Assembly (NCBI RefSeq): GCF_001598275.1
Contig: NZ_BCYQ01000001.1
Location: 1-64,000, forward strand
Reading direction: 5' to 3'
Source: Moraxella oblonga NBRC 102422
GTDB lineage: Bacteria > Pseudomonadota > Gammaproteobacteria > Pseudomonadales > Moraxellaceae
DNA: 64,000 nucleotides
Position numbers and translations under genes: made by a program
In this document: positions 1 through 8,185 of the stretch, in pieces
How positions within the stretch are numbered: the stretch's first letter is position 1
How the letters are laid out: each line of letters begins with the position of its first letter
The notes under the pieces: generated by a model
The model's database searches: none
What the model was told of the DNA's origin: nothing
Seen by the model: the letters and a program-made list of their open reading frames with translations, nothing else

Positions 1-32
1 CACCCTAATTTTTATTAATTAAGAAGGTTTGT

Positions 33-416
33 ATGAAAAAAGTAGTATTAAGCATAATGACGAGTGCCATGATTTTAACTGGTTGTGCAACCACAGATAC
101 AGGCGTAAACAGTGCGGTAAATACTGCCACCAATGTGGGTATGTCAATTTTTAAGACTGCTGTAGATCATCAGTGCCGTAGCCAACTAAACAGTTATAAT
201 GCCTATAAAACCATTACCATGCTGATGACAGAGACGCAAAAATCATCATTAGAAAACAAAGTTTGTGGTTGTGTCAGCGAAAAAGCTCCACAAAGTGTCA
301 ATATGATGGAAATTGGGCAGGCGGTGATTGATGAAAAAGCTCGTGTACATATCGCCACCAACGCCGTTACCAAAACGCTAAATGCCTGCGTTAGTGAGTT
401 TGCTACTGGTTTGTGA
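33..416 (+). CDS. small lipoprotein, hypothetical (127 aa)
   Basis: The N-terminus is a classic lipoprotein signal: a lysine pair, a hydrophobic core, then the lipobox ILTGC with the modified cysteine at residue 18. An AGAAGG Shine-Dalgarno lies 5 bases before the ATG. The mature part is about 110 residues and has four further cysteines (one in DHQC, two in VCGC, one near the C-terminus), which suggests disulfides in the periplasm. I do not recognise the family. It stands alone, convergent with msbA, and a strong hairpin separates the two genes. Its role is unknown; that it is an envelope lipoprotein is well supported. Confidence 0.8.
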   Translation: MKKVVLSIMTSAMILTGCATTDTGVNSAVNTATNVGMSIFKTAVDHQCRSQLNSYNAYKTITMLMTETQKSSLENKVCGCVSEKAPQSVNMMEIGQAVIDEKARVHIATNAVTKTLNACVSEFATGL

Positions 417-586
417 TTGTGATATGTGTTGTATCACTTAATTTATACTTAATTCATATCAAAACCATACAAAAGAAACCATTCGCCCTGAGCTTGCCTG
501 TGGATGAGGTGGTTTTTTCATTATGGTTTTATAAGTTTACCACGAACAAAAAAAAACTTGGTTTATTTTTGAATAGAGTTTACCAT

Positions 587-617
587 AAATCCCCCAGCTT
601 GGTGAGTTGGGGGATTT
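587..617. terminator. bidirectional hairpin terminator between lipoprotein gene and msbA
   Basis: A perfect 10-bp stem (AAATCCCCCA at 587-596 pairing with TGGGGGATTT at 608-617) encloses an 11-base loop. It sits between two convergent genes. The T-runs on both sides are short, so termination efficiency is uncertain. Confidence 0.65.
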
Positions 618-640
618 CTGTTGGTATCTGCTGGTAATAA

Positions 641-2488
641 TTAAGTTAGATTTGGTAGGTTGCGGAGCATGGCATAGTAGCCATCTTTTGCCATCAGCTC
701 TGCATGAGAACCTTCTTCTATAATTTTACCCTCATCCATAACAATAATGCGATCTACTTTTTCAATCGTAGTCAGGCGGTGAGCCACAATAATGCTGGTG
801 CGACCTTTCATGAGTTCATCTAATGCTCTTTGAATGAGTTTTTCTGATTCGTTATCTAAGGCACTGGTGGCTTCGTCCAGCAATAAAATGGGTGCATCTT
901 TCAAGATGGCTCTGGCGATGGAAACTCGCTGTCTTTGACCGCCAGATAACTGACCGCCGTTAGCACCAATGGGCTGATGTAACCCTAAGGGGTGTTTATT
1001 TACCATTTCCATTAGGTTTGCTGATTCTAGTGCTTTGATGACTTCTTTTTCGCTGGCATTGGGGCGAGAATAACGTACATTTTCAAATAAGGTATCATCA
1101 AACAAAAATACATCTTGGGACACCAAAGCGAATTGCGAACGTAGATTTCGTAACGTTAAGTCATTGATGTCAACGCCATCTAGGGTGATTACACCACTAT
1201 TTGGAGTGATGAATCGTGGCAATAGATTGATGGCAGTTGTTTTGCCAGAACCAGAACGACCCACTAAAGCAACTTTTTCACCACTTGCAATGGATAGGTT
1301 AAAATTATCCAAAGCTTTTTTGGTGTCTGCGTGATACTGGACATTGATGTTTGAAAATATCAAAGTACCTTTGACATGACTAAGTGTCATCGTGCCTGTG
1401 TCATGCTCATTTTGTTGGTCTAAAAATTCACAGACAGAATCTGATGCCAAAAACATGGTTTGCATGGGAATACTGATGTTTGCCAAATTTTTAATAGGAC
1501 CAAACATTTGCATCATTGCCACGATGAATGCCATAAACTCACCGATGGTTGTAATACCTTTTTGGCTTTGCCACAATGCAATGAAGATAACAATCGCCAA
1601 AGCAGTTGAGCCGATGACTTCACTCACAGGAGAGCGACTGGCATTGGCTTGGGTGATTTTTTTGCCCAGTCTGACAATGGTGTTATTGATGATGTTAAAA
1701 TTTTGAGAGGCTTTATTTTGACCACCAAATAATTTGACAACACGATGACCTTGATGGGTTTCATTGACAATGCTATTTAAAGAACCAATGCTAAGCTGAG
1801 CGTTGTTAATAATATCCTTTAATCTATCTCTATAATAACGTGATATCCAAGATAAAACAGGGAACATCACAATTACAACCAAAGTCAATTGCCAATTTAA
1901 ATAAAACAAAACGCAAACCAGCCCAATGACAATCAATGTATCGCGGGTTAATACAATGAATACGTTACTGGCATTATTCATTGAGTTTTCTGCCATTTGC
2001 ACCATATTCATCAGCACATGACCTGATGAGGTGTTTTGATAATAAGATGAGGGCAAATCAAGCATTTTATTAAACATATCTTGCCTTAGCTGACTGATGG
2101 CAACAATCGCCACCCAAGACATCAGATACTGACTGATAAACCGACAAATCCCCCTAAAAATCACCAAACCCATAAAAAACAAGGGAACAATCCATACCTT
2201 GTTGGCTGTACCCCAAATGGCGTAATGAATGCTATCTTTAAGATGAACAAAACTGGCAATCACTCCGTTGTCTGTTTTGATGGGAGAAACATCACTTGGA
2301 AGGGCAAAGCCTTGATTGACAAGTGGTGCAATAAAGGCTGCCAAATAACTTTCAGTAAATGCAACGCCTATAATGGCAATCAGCGCAAAAATAATGCGTA
2401 GCTTATAGGGTTTGATGTATGATAGAAGGCGTATAAAGCTAGCAGTATCTTTTTCGGTAAATAAACCGAAGGTGAGTTTATGAATCAT
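641..2488 (-). CDS. msbA: lipid A export ABC transporter MsbA (permease-ATPase)
   Basis: This half-transporter works as a homodimer that flips lipid A-core from the inner to the outer leaflet of the inner membrane. Residues about 25-330 form the six-helix exporter domain. The ATPase domain follows, with Walker A GRSGSGKTT near residue 411, the signature LSGGQRQR near 513, and Walker B ILLLDEATSALD near 534 followed by the H-loop IVAHRLTT. The 615-residue length suits the family (582 in E. coli). The ATG at 2488 is preceded by a perfect extended -10 element. It lies next to a lipooligosaccharide glycosyltransferase cluster on the same strand, consistent with export of that glycolipid. Confidence 0.95.
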   Translation of the reverse strand: MIHKLTFGLFTEKDTASFIRLLSYIKPYKLRIIFALIAIIGVAFTESYLAAFIAPLVNQGFALPSDVSPIKTDNGVIASFVHLKDSIHYAIWGTANKVWIVPLFFMGLVIFRGICRFISQYLMSWVAIVAISQLRQDMFNKMLDLPSSYYQNTSSGHVLMNMVQMAENSMNNASNVFIVLTRDTLIVIGLVCVLFYLNWQLTLVVIVMFPVLSWISRYYRDRLKDIINNAQLSIGSLNSIVNETHQGHRVVKLFGGQNKASQNFNIINNTIVRLGKKITQANASRSPVSEVIGSTALAIVIFIALWQSQKGITTIGEFMAFIVAMMQMFGPIKNLANISIPMQTMFLASDSVCEFLDQQNEHDTGTMTLSHVKGTLIFSNINVQYHADTKKALDNFNLSIASGEKVALVGRSGSGKTTAINLLPRFITPNSGVITLDGVDINDLTLRNLRSQFALVSQDVFLFDDTLFENVRYSRPNASEKEVIKALESANLMEMVNKHPLGLHQPIGANGGQLSGGQRQRVSIARAILKDAPILLLDEATSALDNESEKLIQRALDELMKGRTSIIVAHRLTTIEKVDRIIVMDEGKIIEEGSHAELMAKDGYYAMLRNLPNLT

Positions 2489-2517
2489 ATTTAATGATGT
2501 ATATTAAAATTGTTGCC

Positions 2518-2526
2518 ATTATAGCA
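2518..2526 (-). promoter_or_regulatory. extended -10 promoter element for msbA
   Basis: Read on the minus strand this is TGCTATAAT, a consensus extended -10 box, 30 bases upstream of the msbA ATG. No good -35 is visible at 16-18 bases, as often happens with extended -10 promoters. Confidence 0.55.
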
Positions 2527-2647
2527 CAAAAGTTACTTGGTAAGCAGTTTTATGAATAACTCATGCCATGCCTCACCTACTTTTGTGATGTTGTATTCTT
2601 GCGATTTTTTGATGATGTTTTGCTGTATTTGTTGTGTATATTATTAT

Positions 2648-2750
2648 TAAACCTCTTGTAAAATTCAAATATCCTAGCCTAGAAACTCTAACTTTTCTAA
2701 GCTTAGAAATTTTTCAAGCCCAATAAAATCACACTTTCACAAGAGGTTTA
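2648..2750. repeat. 103-bp palindrome-ended intergenic element
   Basis: Perfect 12-bp inverted ends, TAAACCTCTTGT at 2648-2659 and ACAAGAGGTTTA at 2739-2750, enclose about 79 A+T-rich bases. The interior holds a further small palindrome (TTTCTAAGCTTAGAAA). It fills most of the gap between the GT4 gene and msbA. It could be a small non-autonomous element or a large cruciform terminator. No coding potential is evident. Confidence 0.45.
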
Positions 2751-2783
2751 TGACTCATTAATTAAAAGGGTTTTTTGTTTAAA

Positions 2784-3323
2784 TTATTTTTTCTCAATTT
2801 CCTCTATGAGTATCTTTCTGATATTTTTGATGAAATCGTCTACATTATGAGTGTTTTTAATATATTTGATTGCATTAATAGCTGTATTTCTCATTTTTAT
2901 TTCATCATTCATGAGGTATTTAATGGCATGAACATATAAATCTACTTTATCAAAGCCGTCCCCTAATACATCACCAACATGAACACCAAATTTTTCAGTG
3001 AGTTGTTCTGGATTGCGATTACTTACCAGTAATGTGCCATAGGATAGGGCTTCCAAAAACGAAATTGGTAATGCTTCATGTATTGATGTATTTACTAAAA
3101 TTTTTGCATCTTTTAAATATTGTGTCTTTTGTTCGCCATCAACATGCCCAACAAAGTGCAAGTTTGAAATATTTTTGTATTCGTCAAAGATTTGGGCGTT
3201 TTTACTACTTTCTCTAAATGTTTGACCTAAAACATAAAAGTTAAATTGTGGCAACCGTTTAGCGATTTCGCAAAATAACCAACCACGCTTTACACTCTCC
3301 AAGCGACCCAAAAATATAATCAT
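2784..3323 (-). CDS. GT4 glycosyltransferase, C-terminal half (out of frame with 5' half)
   Basis: This 179-residue frame begins MIIFLGRLESVKRG, the start of the nucleotide-sugar-binding half of a GT-B family 4 (group 1) glycosyltransferase. It continues through NTSIHEALPISFLEALSYG, the typical E-x7-E donor-binding segment. On its own it lacks the acceptor domain. Inserting one base in the A9 run just upstream would join it in frame to the preceding gene (...EKK-N-MIIFLGRL...), giving about 382 residues, a normal GT4 length. As read, its ATG overlaps the upstream stop (ATGA), so coupled translation of a separate fragment is possible. It is best viewed as the distal part of one phase-variable or frameshifted gene. 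Confidence 0.75.
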   Translation of the reverse strand: MIIFLGRLESVKRGWLFCEIAKRLPQFNFYVLGQTFRESSKNAQIFDEYKNISNLHFVGHVDGEQKTQYLKDAKILVNTSIHEALPISFLEALSYGTLLVSNRNPEQLTEKFGVHVGDVLGDGFDKVDLYVHAIKYLMNDEIKMRNTAINAIKYIKNTHNVDDFIKNIRKILIEEIEKK

Positions 3324-3931
3324 ATTTTTTTTTCATATTGATGAATATCAAAATCAAAATCTATATCAATTGGGTTTGGTAAGTATTGAATATTTACATT
3401 ATTATCCAATTGATATAAGTCAATGGCTTTTTGATTTAGAAAATAACCTTGTGATATAAATTTAATACGGTTTTTTAAATACCATTCATGAACCAAATCA
3501 TAAACTCTTTGGTTGTAATAGCAGGTTTCTGGAAATAATTTAACGGTATTTATCTCATCCCACTCATACATTGGTCTTGGGTCTTGTATCCAAAGAATAA
3601 GTTTTTTGTTAGGATTGCTTTCATGTTTTAATACATAATCATCAACCAGTTCAATACTTAAATAAATGTCGTAGTCTTGCTTTTTTAACCAATATTTAGC
3701 AAACCAACTTCTTTTTGGTAAGCGATAGACATTCACTTCATCAACGCTATAATGCTCTGCTGTAAATCTATTTTTTCCACGACCCAACAGTACATCTATT
3801 TGAATTTCTGAATTTGGAATATACTTTGCGATATGACGGCGTGCCAAAAACCCATAACCACCATAAGCTGTACCAACAGCACCAAAAAACTCATCAATAA
3901 TCAGCCCAACTTTTATCTTTGCTTTCTTCAT
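3320..3931 (-). CDS. GT4 glycosyltransferase, N-terminal half (truncated at A9 tract)
   Basis: This is the N-terminal acceptor-side domain of the same GT4 enzyme, starting MKKAKIKVGLIIDEFFG at 3931. A longer frame opens at 3979, but 3931 matches the family start. A Gly-rich AYGGYG loop follows near residue 20. The frame ends ...PNPIDIDFDFDIHQYEKKI-stop immediately after nine consecutive A bases. The PNPID motif normally leads directly into the second domain, which is found in the next frame. The product as read would be an inactive stub of about 203 residues. Substrate unknown; the cluster context points to lipooligosaccharide chain extension. Confidence 0.75.
   Translation of the reverse strand: MKKAKIKVGLIIDEFFGAVGTAYGGYGFLARRHIAKYIPNSEIQIDVLLGRGKNRFTAEHYSVDEVNVYRLPKRSWFAKYWLKKQDYDIYLSIELVDDYVLKHESNPNKKLILWIQDPRPMYEWDEINTVKLFPETCYYNQRVYDLVHEWYLKNRIKFISQGYFLNQKAIDLYQLDNNVNIQYLPNPIDIDFDFDIHQYEKKI
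3325..3333 (-). repeat. A9 homopolymer tract, likely slippage site
   Basis: Nine T on the plus strand (A9 in the coding sense) sit exactly at the junction of the two GT4 halves. With A9 the frame closes at TGA two codons later; with A10 (or A7) the two halves are one frame. The sequence G-AAA-AAA-AAA also permits -1 ribosomal or transcriptional slippage into the distal frame. Confidence 0.8.
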
Positions 3932-4038
3932 AATACACCGAATTTTGTTAATAATATAAACTTGTATAAACCATATCAATGGGTAATCTATGATTTATAA
4001 CATGACTTTTCATAAATAAAATTCCAATAACTGAGTTG

Positions 4039-4836
4039 TTATAAAATACTAATATTATTTAATATTTTATATAAGAAAGAGTTTTGATTTAATTCGTTGG
4101 GATTGATATGTCTTAACATTTCATTGTATAGATGAATGCATAGGGTTCTACGTGTGGTAATGTCATTTAATTCTAAATGTCCATTACATAGCATAGATAC
4201 TTGATTATAATGTACTGGGTAAAATATATCAATATCTTGGGCAAATTTATCAACTTTAAAATATTTGGCAAAATAAGTGATGGCATCTGGACCAATCACG
4301 CCCCAAGGCATTTCTGAAATGTGTTTAGAGAACCCAAAATACTTTTTTAGTCTATAACGTTTTTGCTTCTTTTGAGGATACCATGGCGGTATAAAATGGG
4401 TATCGTAAGAAATTTCTATGAGTTTATTGAGTAGTTCACTATTTTTTGGTAGTGCTAATACCGCTCCATTGATTTTTGTATCATCTTCAAATCCAAATAA
4501 GTAGCCATGTTCTGGAATGATAATTGGCTTTAAACAATAGACATCACAATCCACATAGACACCATCAACTTTTCTTAATAATTCGTAACGAAATATGTCT
4601 GAAAATAGGGCGTAACTCCCTGTTTGTTTGTGTTTGATGATTTTATCTTGTGGAATGATTAAGTTGCCATCTGCTATTTGTACACCATTCGGTATATCGT
4701 TAATCTCATCATAACAATGTAGAATAACTTGATGTCCTTGTTTAATAAAAGATGATAAGCAAGCATTGGGCATTTTCCCTAATTGCTTACCAATCCAAAG
4801 AGCATGTATAGTTGGTAATTGTATATTTGTTGTCAT
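4039..4836 (-). CDS. GT32-type glycosyltransferase (DXD)
   Basis: The protein has 265 residues. The N-terminus IHALWIGKQLGKMP matches the IPKIIHQIW-type start of the GT32/capsular-synthesis family. The segment SYALFSDIFRYELLRKVDGVYVDCDVYCLKP at residues about 76-106 carries the family's D-x-x-R-Y and the metal-binding DXD (DCD). A DAITYF segment near residue 180 is also typical. It probably adds a hexose or N-acetylhexosamine to lipooligosaccharide at the cytoplasmic membrane. It lies 11 bases downstream of a GT25 gene on the same strand. Donor and acceptor cannot be read from sequence. Confidence 0.8.
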   Translation of the reverse strand: MTTNIQLPTIHALWIGKQLGKMPNACLSSFIKQGHQVILHCYDEINDIPNGVQIADGNLIIPQDKIIKHKQTGSYALFSDIFRYELLRKVDGVYVDCDVYCLKPIIIPEHGYLFGFEDDTKINGAVLALPKNSELLNKLIEISYDTHFIPPWYPQKKQKRYRLKKYFGFSKHISEMPWGVIGPDAITYFAKYFKVDKFAQDIDIFYPVHYNQVSMLCNGHLELNDITTRRTLCIHLYNEMLRHINPNELNQNSFLYKILNNISIL

Positions 4837-4847
4837 TTTCTTAAAAC

Positions 4848-5624
4848 CTATTTGAAATAAAGACGGGTGGCAAATATTAGGCTGTATAGTTGGTGAAACA
4901 CTCTTTTTAGCTCTCTTATTATTTTTTGTGAGAATGATAATTTGGTTTTTGTTTTTTCAATTTCTACCCTTTTTTGTTTTCTTTCTCCTTCTAAGTTGCT
5001 AGTGAGAAAAGTTGGATTAACCCTATCTGTTTGAATACACAAGGCGGGATTGATTTGATAAATATCCGAATGATAGCGTAAAAAATCACCAAACATAATA
5101 TGGTCTATTGGCTTAGTTGTATTTTGAAACATAGTACGAATAAAGATAATCAATTGACTAGCAATTTTTTGATGAATGATATATCCAGCTGTCCCCAAAT
5201 TCTCTTGTTTTAATTGATGAATTTTTCTATGATGATGAGAAAATATGGGTTTTCCTAGAAACAAAGTATCATAAAACATTTCTAACTTGATGAGTTGTGC
5301 TCTTTTTGGTATCCACTCTTGATTGGATAGCCAAACATGAGCATTTTCTCCTAAATAGATATCATCTTCAAAAATGCAAATATAATCTAAATTTTCATCA
5401 ATTGCCTTCTGCCATAATGAGATATGGCTGATAAGACAAGCTAATTCACCTTGTGTAAGATTAGCATTTTTAATGTTTATTTGAAATTTATTTGCTAATT
5501 CATTAACTTGTGATGGCACAATTGCATCAAAAAATTCAAATTCAATGTTCTGTTGGCTAAATTCTTGAATAATATGGTTTCGTCTTTGCGTGGCATCTAA
5601 TAAGCTGATTACATAATTTTTCAT
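4848..5624 (-). CDS. GT25 lipooligosaccharide glycosyltransferase (copy 1)
   Basis: The protein has 258 residues. It starts MKNYVISL and has the GT25 (LgtB/Lex2B-like) hallmarks: TQRRNHIIQEF with the R-R pair near residue 14, GELACLISHISLWQ near 62, and the metal-binding FEDDIYLG near 88. GTAGYIIH near residue 145 is also typical. Family members transfer galactose or glucose to LOS. It is a paralogue of the upstream gene, sharing the same start, EDD motif, AGYIIH motif and PALCIQ. It is coupled to that gene by a TAATG overlap at 5624. The C-terminus is basic and amphipathic, as expected for peripheral membrane association. Confidence 0.85.
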   Translation of the reverse strand: MKNYVISLLDATQRRNHIIQEFSQQNIEFEFFDAIVPSQVNELANKFQINIKNANLTQGELACLISHISLWQKAIDENLDYICIFEDDIYLGENAHVWLSNQEWIPKRAQLIKLEMFYDTLFLGKPIFSHHHRKIHQLKQENLGTAGYIIHQKIASQLIIFIRTMFQNTTKPIDHIMFGDFLRYHSDIYQINPALCIQTDRVNPTFLTSNLEGERKQKRVEIEKTKTKLSFSQKIIRELKRVFHQLYSLIFATRLYFK

Positions 5625-6403
5625 TATTGAAACTCCACAGGTTGGGTCTTATTGAGTTTTTTGCTAATTTGTTGCAATAGACGAGATTGTTCACGCTTAA
5701 TTTTTTCTATAAAAGTTCGGCTATTGCTTTCCTGCCTCATTCTGGCACTTCGTTCGCTTTCTATACTGCTTTTTAAATGGTTATCAACAATCAACCTACT
5801 ACTTTGAATACATAATGCAGGACTTAATTGAAATATATTAATATGATTATCCAAAGTATCTTCAAATAAAAAATGATCTAATGGTTTAATATGGCTGATT
5901 TTAGTATGTCTTAGCATATCAAATAAGGATTTAATGACAGATTGATGAATGATGTAGCCGGCCGCCCCGATATTGGCTGAATATAGTGGGTAAATAGTAC
6001 GGTTTTGTATAGTTTTGATACAATGACCAAGTTTTAATGGTGAATGAAAGTGTTCCAATTTTAACAATTTGATGTCTTCAGGCAACCAATCATGACTATT
6101 TAACAATAAGTGAGCATTTTGACCCAAATATACATCATCTTCAAAAATAGCAACCCATTCTAGATTATCATCAAGCATTTTTTGCCATAAAGCGACATGG
6201 CTTAAAAAACAACCTTTTTCGCCATTTGTTAGATTGTTTGTTTGTTGTAAATTTTCTAAATCAAGTTGAGCGCAAATATTGTTAATATTTATAGAGGTTA
6301 CTGCATCAAAAAACTCAAACTTGATATTCTGCTTACCAAATTCATTAATTATGTGTTCTCTTCTATCAGTTGCGGTTTTTAAACTAATAACATAATTTTT
6401 CAT
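5624..6403 (-). CDS. GT25 lipooligosaccharide glycosyltransferase (copy 2)
   Basis: The chosen start is the ATG at 6403. GGGAG lies 8 bases upstream, and from there the protein aligns residue for residue with the paralogue downstream (MKNYVISL). A longer frame begins at 6475 but has no support. Product about 259 residues. Motifs: TDRREHIINEF, GEKGCFLSHVALWQ, FEDDVYLGQNAH (metal binding) and GAAGYIIH. As a GT25 enzyme it probably transfers a hexose to the LOS oligosaccharide. The pair looks like an old tandem duplication that has diverged in acceptor or donor use. Confidence 0.85.
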   Translation of the reverse strand: MKNYVISLKTATDRREHIINEFGKQNIKFEFFDAVTSININNICAQLDLENLQQTNNLTNGEKGCFLSHVALWQKMLDDNLEWVAIFEDDVYLGQNAHLLLNSHDWLPEDIKLLKLEHFHSPLKLGHCIKTIQNRTIYPLYSANIGAAGYIIHQSVIKSLFDMLRHTKISHIKPLDHFLFEDTLDNHINIFQLSPALCIQSSRLIVDNHLKSSIESERSARMRQESNSRTFIEKIKREQSRLLQQISKKLNKTQPVEFQ

Positions 6404-6592
6404 TAAAATAACTCCCGTGTATTCATTATCATCAAGTGATAACATATGACGAATTGGTTCTTTTGCCATTCTCATAACTATTAATTTGGCTATTGTAAGG
6501 CTTTTTTATGTGTTTTCCTCTCTTTAATAACTAATTACTCACTATTTTGAAAACTAAAATTGATATAGGGATTAATAAAGTAACCTTTCATG

Positions 6593-8185
6593 CTATTTCT
6601 CTTGATTCATTTGCCAAAGTATAATATATTTATCCATTGTATAGCCCAAAGACGCAAAGGCAAAAATAAAACCATAAGCACCACCAAAAATAGATAGGCG
6701 AATAATATATTCACGAACAAACGAAAACCAAGAACGCAATAATATGCCAATAATACTAATTTGTTTGCCTTGTTGATGTTTTTCGTTTGCCCAATCGCTA
6801 CTATATCGTACATTTTTTAATAAAAAGTGGTGTAAATTATCATTGGTAATATGTGGCAAATAACCATTTAATACCTGACTTGGCACGCCTTTTTGCTCTA
6901 AAGATTCGTGTACCTCCAAATTAGAATATTTAAAATCTTGATTGCTATAAAGTCGTGCAAATTTATCAGTGTACCATTTTTTTGGTTGTATTTCAATACC
7001 ACAAAAAGAATCTACCCGTGCTACACTAAAAACCTTATTTCTTTGTAGAGGCTGATTTAATATATTAACAATCGCCACTCTTAGTTCTTGTTCAAGGCGT
7101 TCATCAGCATCTAATACCAAAATATAATCACCAGTAGCATAACTTTGTGCCAATTGGCGTTGTTTGCCAAAGCCTTGCCAATTGGTATTGACATACCATT
7201 TTGCTCCAAATTCATTGGCAATTTGTTTGGTATTATCAGTGCTACCACTATCTAAAATAATAATTTCATCAACAATATCATAGACGGTATCTAAACAGGC
7301 TTTTAAATGTTTGCTTTCATTTTTGCAAATCATTACCAAAGAAAGTGTGCTTTTTTTATGAGATAATTCAATGGGTTTTAATTGTTTGCTTGCCTCAAGA
7401 GAATTTAAAAAAGCTCTATCAGCTTGATTATGACTTAAATCATATAAACACGCATATTTATTAAAAGTATATTGGGTAAATAATAAAGAATAAATTAATC
7501 CATATTTGCCTTGTAAAAACCGCCCATCAATTATATATTGTTTAATAAATGCCCATAAAGGATTTAAAATTACCTTAGGGAATTTCCCCTTTTTGCCATT
7601 TTTATGTTTGTTATCTGCCCACGCTTTGGCATAGTCTAGGCGTTTACCTAGCCAAAATAGGGGGGTTTCGGCAGTATGATGATGTAAAAAGCCATCTAAA
7701 TGTTTGGTTTGAGCATTATTTAATACCACCGATTCGTGAACCAGATTATTATCATAATTAAAATGTTTGGGATATAATCGCCAATGGGCTTTTACGCCCC
7801 AATAAGGGTTATCAATACAATGCCCAAATACAAAATCAAGGCGCTTAATGCCATAAACTGTATTGTCAGGTTTATGTTTGATGGCTTCTAAAATGCTATT
7901 TTTTAATTTAGGTGTAATTTCTTCATCGGCATCTAAGGCTAATATCCAGTCGCCTGTGGCATAAGACTGGGCGAGCTGTCTTTGTTTGCCAAAGCCTTGC
8001 CAGTCGGTATTAATAAACCATTTTGCCCCATATTGCAGGGCAATGTCTTGGCTGTTATCGGTGCTACCACTATCCAAAATAATAATCTCATCTGCCAAAT
8101 CTTTTAAGGCAGGTAAAGAAATCATTAAATTTTTGGCTTCATTTTTGACAATCATTACAATAGATAAAGTGTATTTGACATTCAT
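6593..8185 (-). CDS. tandem double-domain GT2 (WaaE/KdtX-like) glycosyltransferase
   Basis: The 530 residues hold two complete copies of a WaaE/KdtX-type GT2 enzyme, which is normally about 260 residues alone. Copy 1 (about 1-260) has LSIVMIVKNEAKNL, DEIIILDSGSTDN, WQGFGKQRQLAQSYATGD and LALDADEEI. Copy 2 (about 275-530) repeats each: LSLVMICKNESKHL, DEIIILDSGSTDN, the same WQGFGKQRQ segment and LVLDADERL. Both keep the DXD (DAD) and the C-terminal helical segment with aromatic-rich ends. The family adds the first hexose to heptose I of the core. The ATG overlaps the upstream stop as TAATG, with GGAGGGG 5 bases before. It may add two successive hexoses. Confidence 0.88.
   Translation of the reverse strand: MNVKYTLSIVMIVKNEAKNLMISLPALKDLADEIIILDSGSTDNSQDIALQYGAKWFINTDWQGFGKQRQLAQSYATGDWILALDADEEITPKLKNSILEAIKHKPDNTVYGIKRLDFVFGHCIDNPYWGVKAHWRLYPKHFNYDNNLVHESVVLNNAQTKHLDGFLHHHTAETPLFWLGKRLDYAKAWADNKHKNGKKGKFPKVILNPLWAFIKQYIIDGRFLQGKYGLIYSLLFTQYTFNKYACLYDLSHNQADRAFLNSLEASKQLKPIELSHKKSTLSLVMICKNESKHLKACLDTVYDIVDEIIILDSGSTDNTKQIANEFGAKWYVNTNWQGFGKQRQLAQSYATGDYILVLDADERLEQELRVAIVNILNQPLQRNKVFSVARVDSFCGIEIQPKKWYTDKFARLYSNQDFKYSNLEVHESLEQKGVPSQVLNGYLPHITNDNLHHFLLKNVRYSSDWANEKHQQGKQISIIGILLRSWFSFVREYIIRLSIFGGAYGFIFAFASLGYTMDKYIILWQMNQEK

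Noticed and set aside
548-556. A9 run upstream of the msbA 3' end as another phase-variation tract
   Set aside because: It is intergenic between convergent genes and cannot switch a reading frame or a promoter.
413-637. 74-codon plus-strand frame after the first lipoprotein
   Set aside because: It crosses the terminator hairpin at 587-617 and a repeat-like segment; no family resemblance and no convincing start.
6404-6475. 24-residue N-terminal extension of the second GT25 protein
   Set aside because: The paralogue starts at MKNYVISL and a good Shine-Dalgarno precedes 6403; the extension has no ribosome site.
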